Origin: DATKHR01 sp035510155
GTDB taxonomy: Bacteria > Acidobacteriota > Vicinamibacteria > Vicinamibacterales > CAVVIG01
Reading direction: 5' to 3'
DNA: 5,704 nucleotides
Assembly: GCA_035510155.1 (NCBI GenBank)
Contig: DATKHR010000399.1
Location: forward strand, 1 to 5,704
In this document: piece by piece, positions 1 to 5,701 of the stretch
Layout: every line of letters begins with the position of its first letter
How positions within the stretch are numbered: the first letter of the stretch is position 1
Program-made: the position numbers and the translations under genes
The notes under the pieces: generated by a model
The model's input: only the letters and a program-made list of their open reading frames with translations
Told to the model about the DNA's origin: nothing
Databases searched by the model: none

Positions 1-8
1 GGGGAGGG

Positions 9-147
9 ATGCCGCCAACCGGCCGCACCGAGTAGCGCCGGAATTCCGTCGAGAAGCCATTTCCCTGTGCCGCAAATCCGCAGACCCGGCTGAGAGAACC
101 GAAAAATCGCCACGAGTCATGGCGGACTGCCACTTGCACCGGTCGAG
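9..147 (+). pseudogene. Decayed N-terminal remnant of a transposase OrfA (IS3-like helix-turn-helix)
   Basis: An ATG at 9-11, preceded by a purine-rich GGGGAGGG stretch, reads MPPTGRTE and then hits TAG at 33-35. If one base is restored near position 35, the reading continues as (Y)APEFRREAISLCRKS. The PEFRREA-x-x-L-x-R pattern is typical of the first helix of IS3-type OrfA and other HTH_Tnp_1 proteins. Further on, the same frame reads MADCHLHRS, which resembles the recognition-helix consensus IS(D/E)SCLxRW of those proteins. No other part of a transposase and no terminal inverted repeat is visible; the rest may have been lost or may lie left of the window. The shifted frame happens to stay open into the downstream porin gene, so an automatic gene caller could extend that gene too far upstream. 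The identification rests on motif recognition in about 45 residues and could be chance. Confidence 0.42.
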
Positions 148-207
148 GTCGTTCCGCGCCAAATGGTCGCGAACGTCCATACCGGCACGTTCTGCGCGGA
201 GAGAAAC

Positions 208-211
208 GGAG
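208..211 (+). promoter_or_regulatory. Ribosome binding site deciding the porin start
   Basis: GGAG lies 6 bases before the ATG at 218. It supports that start over the in-frame ATG at 119, because the residues between 119 and 218 are Arg-rich and unlike a signal peptide, whereas the sequence from 218 begins with a textbook one. Confidence 0.65.
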
Positions 212-217
212 CACGAT

Positions 218-1654
218 ATGCGTCGTACGTTGATGCTCGCGGCGCTGTTCGTGTCTGCAGGCGGCCTCTTTACAGAGGCGAGCGCGATGCCGATGTTCGC
301 GCGCAAGTTGGACGTCGGCTGCGCTTACTGTCATACGACGATTCCTCGGCTGAACGAAACCGGCTATAAGTTCCGCGCCGCCGGCTTCCGTTCGCCGGAG
401 GACATCGGCAAGGACGAGGTGAAGAAATTCGAGCTGGGTGACGCGTTTTCCGGCCGCATTCAAAGCCGATTCGACACTCAAGTGACCAATCAGCCCAACG
501 GCGCACCGATTTCCAACTGTCCGGGTAATGTCTGCGGTAGCCGAACGACCACCAACGCGTTCAGCTTCATGGAGGCAACGATCTACCCGGTGACCGGCTC
601 CTGGGGCAAGTATTTTGGCTCACTGTCGGAGCTGTCCGTGTCACCCGAAGATTTCTTCGAGGTGGAAAACGCGTACGTGCGAATCGTCAAAGGCGACGCG
701 AAGAGATTCTTCACCTCGCGGATCGGCGTGTTCCACCCCTGGGAAGGCTTCGGTGCATCGGACCGGCCGTTCTCCAATGCACGGACCCTGTTTCAAACGA
801 CGCCGATCTCCGCCGGCGGCCGAGCGATTCCCTACGTATTCCAACCGTGGGGCCTCGATGAAGCGGGCGCCGAGGTTGGCGGGGACTTCGATAAGTTGTC
901 GCTTCGCGCCGCCGTGCTCGGCGGGACCTTCCAGCGCTGGGATGAAGACGCGATTGCGTTTCTTCCGTTTCCCGCGCAGACCGGTCCCTGGAAGGGCGCC
1001 AACCAAGCCGTGGCCGCGCTCGGCAAGTCCTACAATACGGTCGGGCATAACGCCGTCGACTTCTCGGCGAATGCCACCTACCTCCTGCACCCTGACGGCG
1101 GCGTCGCCACGCTCCTCTATTACCACGGCAACGTGGCAACCCCGACACGGTGTACGGATGGGACGGCCATCGGCTCGACGACCGGGGGCGTCGCCTGTGG
1201 TGTGTCGGCTTCCGGTGTCGTCGGCAACACTGACTTCGATTTCACCGCAGCATCCGCGTTCCAAAACAATTTCGACCGGTTGGCGGTCTACGGATCGTAC
1301 CCAATCGCCAAGTTCCTTCCGATGGGGGGGTATCAGTACGGTCGTGACGAAACGCCCGTGAGTCCTTCGACGTTTCCGGCCAATGCCGCGCTGACGACGT
1401 TCACCAGCAACGGCGTCTTTGCGGAAGGCGCATTCACGATCAGCGACTACTTCACGGCGGGTGTCCGCTATGACCGTTTCCACCCGAACACCGAGAAGCT
1501 GAACACGCAGTGGGCGATCACACCGTATGTGAACATCCCTTTGAACAACGGGTTTCAGATCATTGCCGAGTATCAGCATCGCAATTTCGAGCTGGATGCT
1601 ACACACGACAGGCAGAACGATACATTTCAGGTTCGGGTGATTTTCATACAATAG
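218..1654 (+). CDS. Secreted monohaem cytochrome c / outer-membrane beta-barrel (porin-like) protein
   Basis: The protein has 478 residues from the chosen start. Residues 1-23 form a Sec signal peptide (Arg-Arg, hydrophobic core, cleavage after Ala-Ser-Ala). The mature protein starts with a c-type haem motif, Cys35-Ala-Tyr-Cys38-His39, in the context MPMFARKLDVG...TTIPRLNETGYKFRAAGFR. Many bacterial outer-membrane proteins carry this kind of short haem segment ahead of a barrel (related sequences read FARxYxxxCxxCHxxFPxLNxFGxxFR). The remaining 400 or so residues have the alternating polar/aromatic pattern, Gly/Asn-rich loops and short amphipathic strands of an outer-membrane barrel, ending in QVRVIFIQ. 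Cys101/Cys106 and Cys312/Cys327 sit in loop-like segments and could form disulfides. It probably mediates electron transfer or transport at the outer membrane; no substrate can be named. It converges on the nonahaem cytochrome gene with a 16-base gap. The fold assignment is by pattern only. Confidence 0.8.
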   Translation: MRRTLMLAALFVSAGGLFTEASAMPMFARKLDVGCAYCHTTIPRLNETGYKFRAAGFRSPEDIGKDEVKKFELGDAFSGRIQSRFDTQVTNQPNGAPISNCPGNVCGSRTTTNAFSFMEATIYPVTGSWGKYFGSLSELSVSPEDFFEVENAYVRIVKGDAKRFFTSRIGVFHPWEGFGASDRPFSNARTLFQTTPISAGGRAIPYVFQPWGLDEAGAEVGGDFDKLSLRAAVLGGTFQRWDEDAIAFLPFPAQTGPWKGANQAVAALGKSYNTVGHNAVDFSANATYLLHPDGGVATLLYYHGNVATPTRCTDGTAIGSTTGGVACGVSASGVVGNTDFDFTAASAFQNNFDRLAVYGSYPIAKFLPMGGYQYGRDETPVSPSTFPANAALTTFTSNGVFAEGAFTISDYFTAGVRYDRFHPNTEKLNTQWAITPYVNIPLNNGFQIIAEYQHRNFELDATHDRQNDTFQVRVIFIQ

Positions 1655-1672
1655 CAGCCGGAAGGCCCTGCT
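1653..1672. terminator. Possible shared hairpin between convergent genes
   Basis: AGCAG (1653-1657) pairs with CTGCT (1668-1672), and CC (1658-1659) can pair with GG (1664-1665) around a GGAA loop, leaving a two-base bulge. It overlaps both stop codons and would form on either transcript. Neither strand has a T-run after it, so intrinsic termination is doubtful. It may instead protect 3' ends, or be chance. Confidence 0.25.
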
Positions 1673-2954
1673 AACCGCGGCGGTCGAGTTGCCGGATCTT
1701 CGAAGCGAGCGTAACCACGACGAGCAGGATGACGCCAAGGGAAATGACCAGGCCGGTGCGACGGTACTTGAGCTCGCGGAGGCCCCGCTGGCCTGCCGTA
1801 TCGGTAGTGGTCACAATCTTCAGACCGTCCTGGATAATGGCATCCACCCGAGCGGCATCCGAGGCGTGGATCTCGGCCCGCGCGAGCGTCAGATGCGATC
1901 GCGCCTCGGCAAGGGCGAGCTCCTGCGTGCTGACCTCTATACCCGCGTTCTTGACGCGGGCCACGAGCGTGCCCGTGGCGTCGATGGCGCCTTTCAAGCG
2001 ATCGATGTCCCCACGCATCGCCTCGGCCGCAACAGCACCTTTGTCATCCGGGCCGCCGTGGCACGTCGCACAGATGGCATGCGCGCCGGTACCCAGCATC
2101 TCGTCGGACGGCTTGAGCACGGCGTGATTCCCATGGCATTCGACACATCCTTTGTCGAAAATCTGTGCGTGCACGCTCATCTCGAACTTTTGCGCGAAAA
2201 CCGCGTGGCACGTACCGCAGACGTTGCCGACCGAGCCGACTCCGGGCGGCGCGGCGCCATGATTGCCATGGCAGGCGTTGCATGACGGCGCCGACAGGTC
2301 GTCGGCCTTCATCAGCGCCGCATAGTGGACGCTCTTCTGGTATTCGCTGAACTGATTGACGGGCAGCGGCGCGCCGCCAGGCAGCGTATAGCCCCTCATA
2401 TGCTCGTCACTCGCATGACAGGACGCGCACGTGCCGCCGACATTCGTTGGAAATACAGGTGACTTGCTGTCCTTCACACGTCTGACGCCGTGTGCGCCAT
2501 GGCAGCTCGCACACGTGGCGACCTTCGTGTCCCCTGCGGCGAGCCTCTTGCCGTGCACGCTGGTGGCGTACTCGAGTGCTTGGTCCACGCGCTGGCGCGG
2601 CGCAAACCGCCTCATGAGCTCCGCGTCGCTGTGACACCGCGCGCAGGCGGTGATCACCGCCAGGCCCATCGGCTTGCCCCTGAAGCCGTGTGCCCCATCA
2701 TGGGCCCGCGACTTCTCCGTGGCTCCCGGGTCGCCCCGATGGCAATCAGCGCACGCGAAGCCGCTCTCACGGTGGATGTCCGGCTGAGCGAACAGTTCCG
2801 CTGGTCTGGCGAGACGCGACTCCGGAAGGCCAGCGTGGCAGCTCACGCAGGTATCGCGGCCGGCGGGGGTCTGGGCCAGCGCCACACCCGCTCCGAACGG
2901 GCACACTCCAAGGAACGCAACGAGTACCCCGACTGTGCGTGCCTTGGAATCCAT
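1671..2954 (-). CDS. Nonahaem cytochrome c with C-terminal membrane anchor (bc-complex cytochrome c subunit)
   Basis: The protein has 427 residues. Residues 1-27 are a signal peptide ending ALA, followed by Gln28. Nine CxxCH motifs start at residues 36, 68, 104, 148, 176, 225, 246, 270 and 295. Eleven further histidines lie between 61 and 292 (61, 85, 89, 134, 155, 185, 210, 232, 262, 277, 292), enough for bis-His ligation of all nine haems. An S-V-H ... CxxCHGxH unit recurs at about 132-156, 208-233 and 260-277, suggesting internal duplication. After the haems comes a charged, Ala-rich helical stretch (306-395) and then one membrane helix (about 400-418) with a short basic tail, so the haem domain should be periplasmic. 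The gene starts 10 bases after the cytochrome b stop and ends the Rieske-cyt b operon, where cytochrome c1 or f would be expected. It is therefore the likely electron acceptor from the Rieske cluster. An in-frame ATG farther upstream (3071) lies inside the cytochrome b gene and lacks a signal peptide. The ribosome site is weak (GAG at 2963-2965), so translation may be coupled to cytochrome b. Confidence 0.9.
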   Translation of the reverse strand: MDSKARTVGVLVAFLGVCPFGAGVALAQTPAGRDTCVSCHAGLPESRLARPAELFAQPDIHRESGFACADCHRGDPGATEKSRAHDGAHGFRGKPMGLAVITACARCHSDAELMRRFAPRQRVDQALEYATSVHGKRLAAGDTKVATCASCHGAHGVRRVKDSKSPVFPTNVGGTCASCHASDEHMRGYTLPGGAPLPVNQFSEYQKSVHYAALMKADDLSAPSCNACHGNHGAAPPGVGSVGNVCGTCHAVFAQKFEMSVHAQIFDKGCVECHGNHAVLKPSDEMLGTGAHAICATCHGGPDDKGAVAAEAMRGDIDRLKGAIDATGTLVARVKNAGIEVSTQELALAEARSHLTLARAEIHASDAARVDAIIQDGLKIVTTTDTAGQRGLRELKYRRTGLVISLGVILLVVVTLASKIRQLDRRG

Positions 2955-2964
2955 GGTCGCGACT

Positions 2965-4044
2965 CTACTTCGCGAAGTGTCCGATGATCGTGAACGCCAC
3001 GAGATACACGAGCCCGAGCATCGCCAGGGCCGTGAAGAGCGGGCTCCGCTCGCCGCGGTTCGACCGTCCATCGAGGAAGGGGACCAGCACGAGAAACAGC
3101 GCGGCCAAAGCGAACGCGGCGACGCCGACGCGTTCGCCCTCGAGGCCCAAGATATGGCTCGGCAGGAGCTTCAGCGTGTGAAACATCGCGAGGAAATACC
3201 ACTCTGGCCGGATTCCTGGTGGCACGACTGCGAACTGATCGGCCTTCTTGCCGAGCTCCCATGGATAGAAAGCCGCGAGTGCGGCCAGGATTGCCAGCGC
3301 GATGTACCATGCGAGCACATCGCGGAGGACATAATTGGGAAAGAACGGCATCTGCCGCAGCCGCTCGCCCGCCTTCGCCCTCTGCTCGACGTCGATTGGC
3401 ACGCTCATCCCTTGACGCTGGACGAGCAGGAGGTGCAGCGCGACGAGCGCGGTCGTGATTGCCGGCAGGACGGCCACGTGAAGTCCATAAAACCGAGATA
3501 GCGTCGCGCCGGTCACCTCATCGCCTCCTCGAAGGAGGCGCAGCAGAAACCTGCCCACAAACGGCACCGTCCCGGCAATCCCAGTCCCGACCTTCGTTGC
3601 GAAGAAGGAGAGCTCGTTCCATGGCAGTAGATAGCCGCTGAATCCAAACGCGAGCATCAGGAAGAGCAGGACAATGCCCGTGAGCCATGTAAGCTCACGC
3701 GGCTTTCGATACGACTTCAGCAGGAAGACGCTGAAAAAGTGAGCGAATGCGACCGCAATCAGCAGGTTGGCCGACCAACTGTGAATGTTGCGAATCAGCC
3801 AGCCGAACTCGACGTCGCTGACGATGAACTGGACGCTTTCGTATGCCTCGGCAGCGCTCGGTCGGTAATAGAGCAGCAGCAGAATGCCAGTAAAAATCTG
3901 GACGGCAAGCAGGAAGAGCGTGAGGCCGCCAAGGTAGTACCAGACCTTCTGGGCATGGATTGGCACCCCCTTTTCGGCGATGAATTGTCGGACTTCGCTG
4001 AGATCGATCCGCTCGTCAACCCAGTCAACGACCCGCTGTACCAT
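2965..4044 (-). CDS. Cytochrome b, b6 plus subunit-IV type, of a Rieske/cytochrome b complex
   Basis: The 359-residue integral membrane protein catalyses quinol oxidation and transmembrane electron transfer. The N-terminal half aligns by eye with cytochrome b6 (WYYLGGLTL, YYRPSAAEAYESVQ, FGWLIRNIHSWSA, KPRELTWLTG, GYLLPWNE, SRFYGLH). The C-terminal half resembles subunit IV. Likely ligands of the two b haems are His88/His102 and His189/His204. The second pair has 14 residues between them, as in b6, rather than 13 as in mitochondrial cytochrome b. The Qo-site PEWY motif is at 280-283. The length fits b6 plus subunit IV fused in one chain, with about seven or eight membrane helices. The position of the b6 cysteine that binds haem ci covalently is Tyr37 here, so that haem is probably absent. 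The gene starts 19 bases after the Rieske stop, with a modest purine-rich ribosome site (GGATGAG, about 4053-4059). Confidence 0.95.
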   Translation of the reverse strand: MVQRVVDWVDERIDLSEVRQFIAEKGVPIHAQKVWYYLGGLTLFLLAVQIFTGILLLLYYRPSAAEAYESVQFIVSDVEFGWLIRNIHSWSANLLIAVAFAHFFSVFLLKSYRKPRELTWLTGIVLLFLMLAFGFSGYLLPWNELSFFATKVGTGIAGTVPFVGRFLLRLLRGGDEVTGATLSRFYGLHVAVLPAITTALVALHLLLVQRQGMSVPIDVEQRAKAGERLRQMPFFPNYVLRDVLAWYIALAILAALAAFYPWELGKKADQFAVVPPGIRPEWYFLAMFHTLKLLPSHILGLEGERVGVAAFALAALFLVLVPFLDGRSNRGERSPLFTALAMLGLVYLVAFTIIGHFAK

Positions 4045-4063
4045 CGTCAGATCTCATCCAGGA

Positions 4064-4540
4064 CTATGTGCGAGAAACGACGATGTCCTCGTCGCCGGGC
4101 TCGCCGCGCACGTTGACGTTGAATTTCTCCAGGCTGCGCGGCGGAGGCCCCGACACGACGTTGCCGCTCAAATCGTAGATGCCGTTATGACAAGCACACC
4201 AAAGCTGCGACGTGTCGGCCTTGAACTGCACCGTGCATTCCAGATGCGTGCACACCGCACTATACGCGCGCAACTCGCCGTCGGTCGTTCGGACGACGAT
4301 GGCCGGCTTGTTGCCGAACTGGAAAACAATGCCCGAGTTCGGCCGTAGGGACGCCGCCTTGGCGGCCACAACGCTCGCCGTGGCCGGCTCGCCGCTCTTC
4401 GGCGGGATGAGGAAGCGCGTCACGGGATACGCGATCGCTGCTGCCGTCGAGACATAGCCGACGTTGAGCACGGTGTCCAGGAACGACCGCCGGTTGACCT
4501 CGCGATCGTCCGCCACTCGGATGTCATCAAGTTTGGCCAT
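4064..4540 (-). CDS. Rieske [2Fe-2S] iron-sulfur protein of a bc-type complex
   Basis: The 158-residue protein takes one electron from quinol at the cytochrome b Qo site and passes it to a c-type cytochrome. A twin-arginine-like motif, NRRSFL (16-21), precedes an uncleaved membrane helix (about 27-46), as is usual for Tat-exported Rieske proteins. Box I is CTHLEC (97-102) and box II is CACHNGIY (115-122). The cluster ligands are Cys97, His99, Cys115 and His118; Cys102 and Cys117 should form the stabilising disulfide. Box II normally reads CPCHGSxY. Here the serine that hydrogen-bonds a cluster sulfur is Gly120, while the tyrosine (Tyr122) is kept, which predicts a lowered redox potential. The start is supported by GAGG at 4548-4551, 7 bases before the ATG. 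It is the first gene of the three-gene bc operon. Confidence 0.95.
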   Translation of the reverse strand: MAKLDDIRVADDREVNRRSFLDTVLNVGYVSTAAAIAYPVTRFLIPPKSGEPATASVVAAKAASLRPNSGIVFQFGNKPAIVVRTTDGELRAYSAVCTHLECTVQFKADTSQLWCACHNGIYDLSGNVVSGPPPRSLEKFNVNVRGEPGDEDIVVSRT

Positions 4541-4547
4541 CCTGAAG

Positions 4548-4551
4548 CCTC
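4548..4551 (-). promoter_or_regulatory. Ribosome binding site of the Rieske gene
   Basis: The minus strand reads GAGG, then 7 bases, then the ATG at 4540. A perfect hairpin-forming palindrome (4561-4579) ends 9 bases upstream of it. Confidence 0.6.
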
Positions 4552-4560
4552 ACCCGACCG

Positions 4561-4600
4561 CGCCAGCTTCAAGCTGGCGATCCGGCGACGGGGTCGTCGC
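4561..4600. repeat. Two adjacent perfect inverted repeats in the Rieske 5' leader
   Basis: CGCCAGCTTCAAGCTGGCG (4561-4579) has 9-base arms around one central base; as RNA it would form an 8-bp stem with a 3-base loop. Five bases away, GCGACG (4585-4590) and CGTCGC (4595-4600) flank GGGT, a 6-bp stem with a 4-base loop. Both lie between the DUF1259 gene and the Rieske ribosome site. They could be a leader RNA structure, a regulator site or a REP-like element; the sequence does not decide. Confidence 0.5.
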
Positions 4601-4634
4601 ACGGTCACGCCCACGAACTTTGATGCGGGCGTTG

Positions 4635-4663
4635 ACGATACGACAAAAAAGAATCCCGCGCAA
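4635..4663 (-). promoter_or_regulatory. Possible promoter for the Rieske-cyt b-cyt c operon
   Basis: On the minus strand, TTGCGC (4663-4658) and TATCGT (4640-4635) are separated by exactly 17 bases, about 95 bases upstream of the Rieske start. The matches to a sigma-70 consensus are only partial (3/6 and 4/6), and the same bases overlap a terminator-like structure, so this is weak. Confidence 0.2.
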
Positions 4664-4671
4664 CGTACGGG
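4645..4671 (-). terminator. Possible weak rho-independent terminator after the DUF1259 gene
   Basis: The minus strand reads CCCG-TA-CG-TTG-CG-CGGG (4671-4655), which can fold into a short interrupted stem, followed by ATTC and six T (4650-4645). It lies about 110 bases beyond the DUF1259 stop. If real, it would separate that gene from the bc operon. The stem is short, so confidence is low. Confidence 0.28.
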
Positions 4672-4739
4672 TCATATCTTGCAGCAGTACTTGATCTGTC
4701 GGCGCCTCATGACGATCGGGCTGGTGGCGCAAGTGCAAC

Positions 4740-4751
4740 CACGAGCTCGTG
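4740..4751. repeat. 12-base perfect palindrome CACGAGCTCGTG
   Basis: The site is fully self-complementary and lies 32 bases beyond the DUF1259 stop codon, in the gap before the Rieske gene. It has the form of a dimeric regulator site. In GC-rich DNA a 12-base palindrome can also arise by chance. Confidence 0.3.
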
Positions 4752-4783
4752 CTCGCGACCCGTTTGGCGCCAGACGCCCACAT

Positions 4784-5701
4784 CTACTTCGCGGTCGTCG
4801 TCGACGTCTTCGCCTTGCCCAATTCGCCGAGCGCAGCTCTGAAGGCGGTCGCCAGTTTGTCGGCCGGTCCCATGCCCCAGTAGTGCAGGAAGTAGATCGC
4901 TGGCCGCGTATCCGTCATGTGATGATGGATCGCGACGACGTCGAGGCCGTTCTTCCGCAACGTTTTCAGGACCGGGGTGACCTCGTTTCCCACCATCGCC
5001 ACATCGCCGGCCACCACGGCGTTCTCGTTCGTACCGACAAAGGCCGCCCACGTGTTGAGCCCCATCCGCGCATTGATCGGCGCGCCCATTTCCGCGACTT
5101 TCAAGTCGTCGCGCCCGATCGTGATCTTGTAGACGGCGCCCGACTGTTCGCCCTGCGTGCCGACAATCTGCGCGATTTTCGCGGTGTCGAGCGTCGAGGC
5201 AGGCGTGGCCGCTGGTGCTGGAGGCGCCGGCTGGCGCTGGGTATTCCTGCCGATCAGATCCAGGGCCGGCTTGACCTTTTGCGCCAGATCCGCCGGTTTC
5301 CCATGGCCGTGCACGTGCATGTAGAACATGCGCGGCTCGTCCCAGAAGAAGTGATTGTGCAGCGCGGTGACGTCCAGGCCGTTGTCGAGGAGCGCCGACA
5401 TGACCGGGTTCACTTCGTCCTGCAGGAGGACGAGATCTCCCATCAGCACGTCCATACCGCCGGTCCCCTTCGTCATCGCGATCCATCCCCCGAAGCCGAA
5501 GGGCGTGGGCGTCTTGACGTTCGCGACCGTGACGCTGACGTCGTTTCTCGGGATGTTGACTTTCAGCACGTTGGCCTTGTAGTCGCCCTGTTTGCCGAGA
5601 GCCGTCAGCACCTGTTGGTATTCCGCGGGAATGTCCTGAGCGCTGGCGCGGGCCGCGAGGCACAGCGAGATCACCGCCGAGATCGTGAGAACGCGTTTCA
5701 T
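4784..5701 (-). CDS. Secreted two-domain DUF1259 (LppY/LpqO-type) protein
   Basis: The protein has 305 residues. Residues 1-21 are a signal peptide (MKR, hydrophobic core, cleavage after Ala-Ser-Ala), so it is probably periplasmic. The mature part contains two similar halves of about 125 residues (roughly 27-153 and 172-297), joined by a Pro/Ala-rich linker (157-168). Each half has a G-D-(L/V) ... E-V-(N/T)-P-V-(M/L) ... NGLDV segment followed by a His-rich signature. The first reads ALHNHFFWDEPRMFYMHVHG (113-132); the second reads AIHHHMTDTRPAIYFLHYWG (257-276). These features match the tandem arrangement recognised as DUF1259, whose function is unknown. The clustered histidines suggest metal binding, which is inference. 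The gene lies 243 bases upstream of the Rieske gene on the same strand. Its start is 3 bases from the window edge, so its ribosome site and promoter are not visible. Confidence 0.85.
   Translation of the reverse strand: MKRVLTISAVISLCLAARASAQDIPAEYQQVLTALGKQGDYKANVLKVNIPRNDVSVTVANVKTPTPFGFGGWIAMTKGTGGMDVLMGDLVLLQDEVNPVMSALLDNGLDVTALHNHFFWDEPRMFYMHVHGHGKPADLAQKVKPALDLIGRNTQRQPAPPAPAATPASTLDTAKIAQIVGTQGEQSGAVYKITIGRDDLKVAEMGAPINARMGLNTWAAFVGTNENAVVAGDVAMVGNEVTPVLKTLRKNGLDVVAIHHHMTDTRPAIYFLHYWGMGPADKLATAFRAALGELGKAKTSTTTAK

Noticed and set aside
119..217. Extension of the porin gene to the ATG at 119
   Set aside because: The added 33 residues are basic and would bury the signal peptide. GGAG stands 6 bases before the ATG at 218, and the extension appears to be transposase debris and leader.
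641..1738. Long minus-strand open frame (365 codons) opposite the porin gene
   Set aside because: It is rich in Arg, Gly and Ala with no domain, signal or membrane pattern, and lies antisense to a gene with a clear signal peptide and haem motif. GC-rich DNA commonly gives such open antisense frames.
2058..2849. Regular CxxCH codons considered as a DNA-level repeat or CRISPR-like array
   Set aside because: The spacing is irregular and the similarity is explained by haem-binding motifs at the protein level.
2949..3003. Lipoprotein signal in the nonahaem cytochrome (Cys18) considered
   Set aside because: The residue before Cys18 is Val and the preceding residues do not fit a lipobox. Cleavage after Ala27 by ordinary signal peptidase is more likely.
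2955..3071. Extension of the nonahaem cytochrome gene to an ATG at 3071
   Set aside because: It would overlap the end of cytochrome b by over 100 bases and place an Arg/Ser-rich stretch ahead of the signal peptide that starts at 2954.
2935..3501. Plus-strand 188-codon open frame opposite cytochrome b
   Set aside because: It is highly charged, without hydrophobic or domain features, and antisense to an unmistakable cytochrome b.
4550..4783. Minus-strand 77-codon open frame in the gap before the Rieske gene
   Set aside because: It has no ribosome site distinct from the end of the DUF1259 gene, no recognisable motif, and covers the inverted repeats. It looks like a chance frame.
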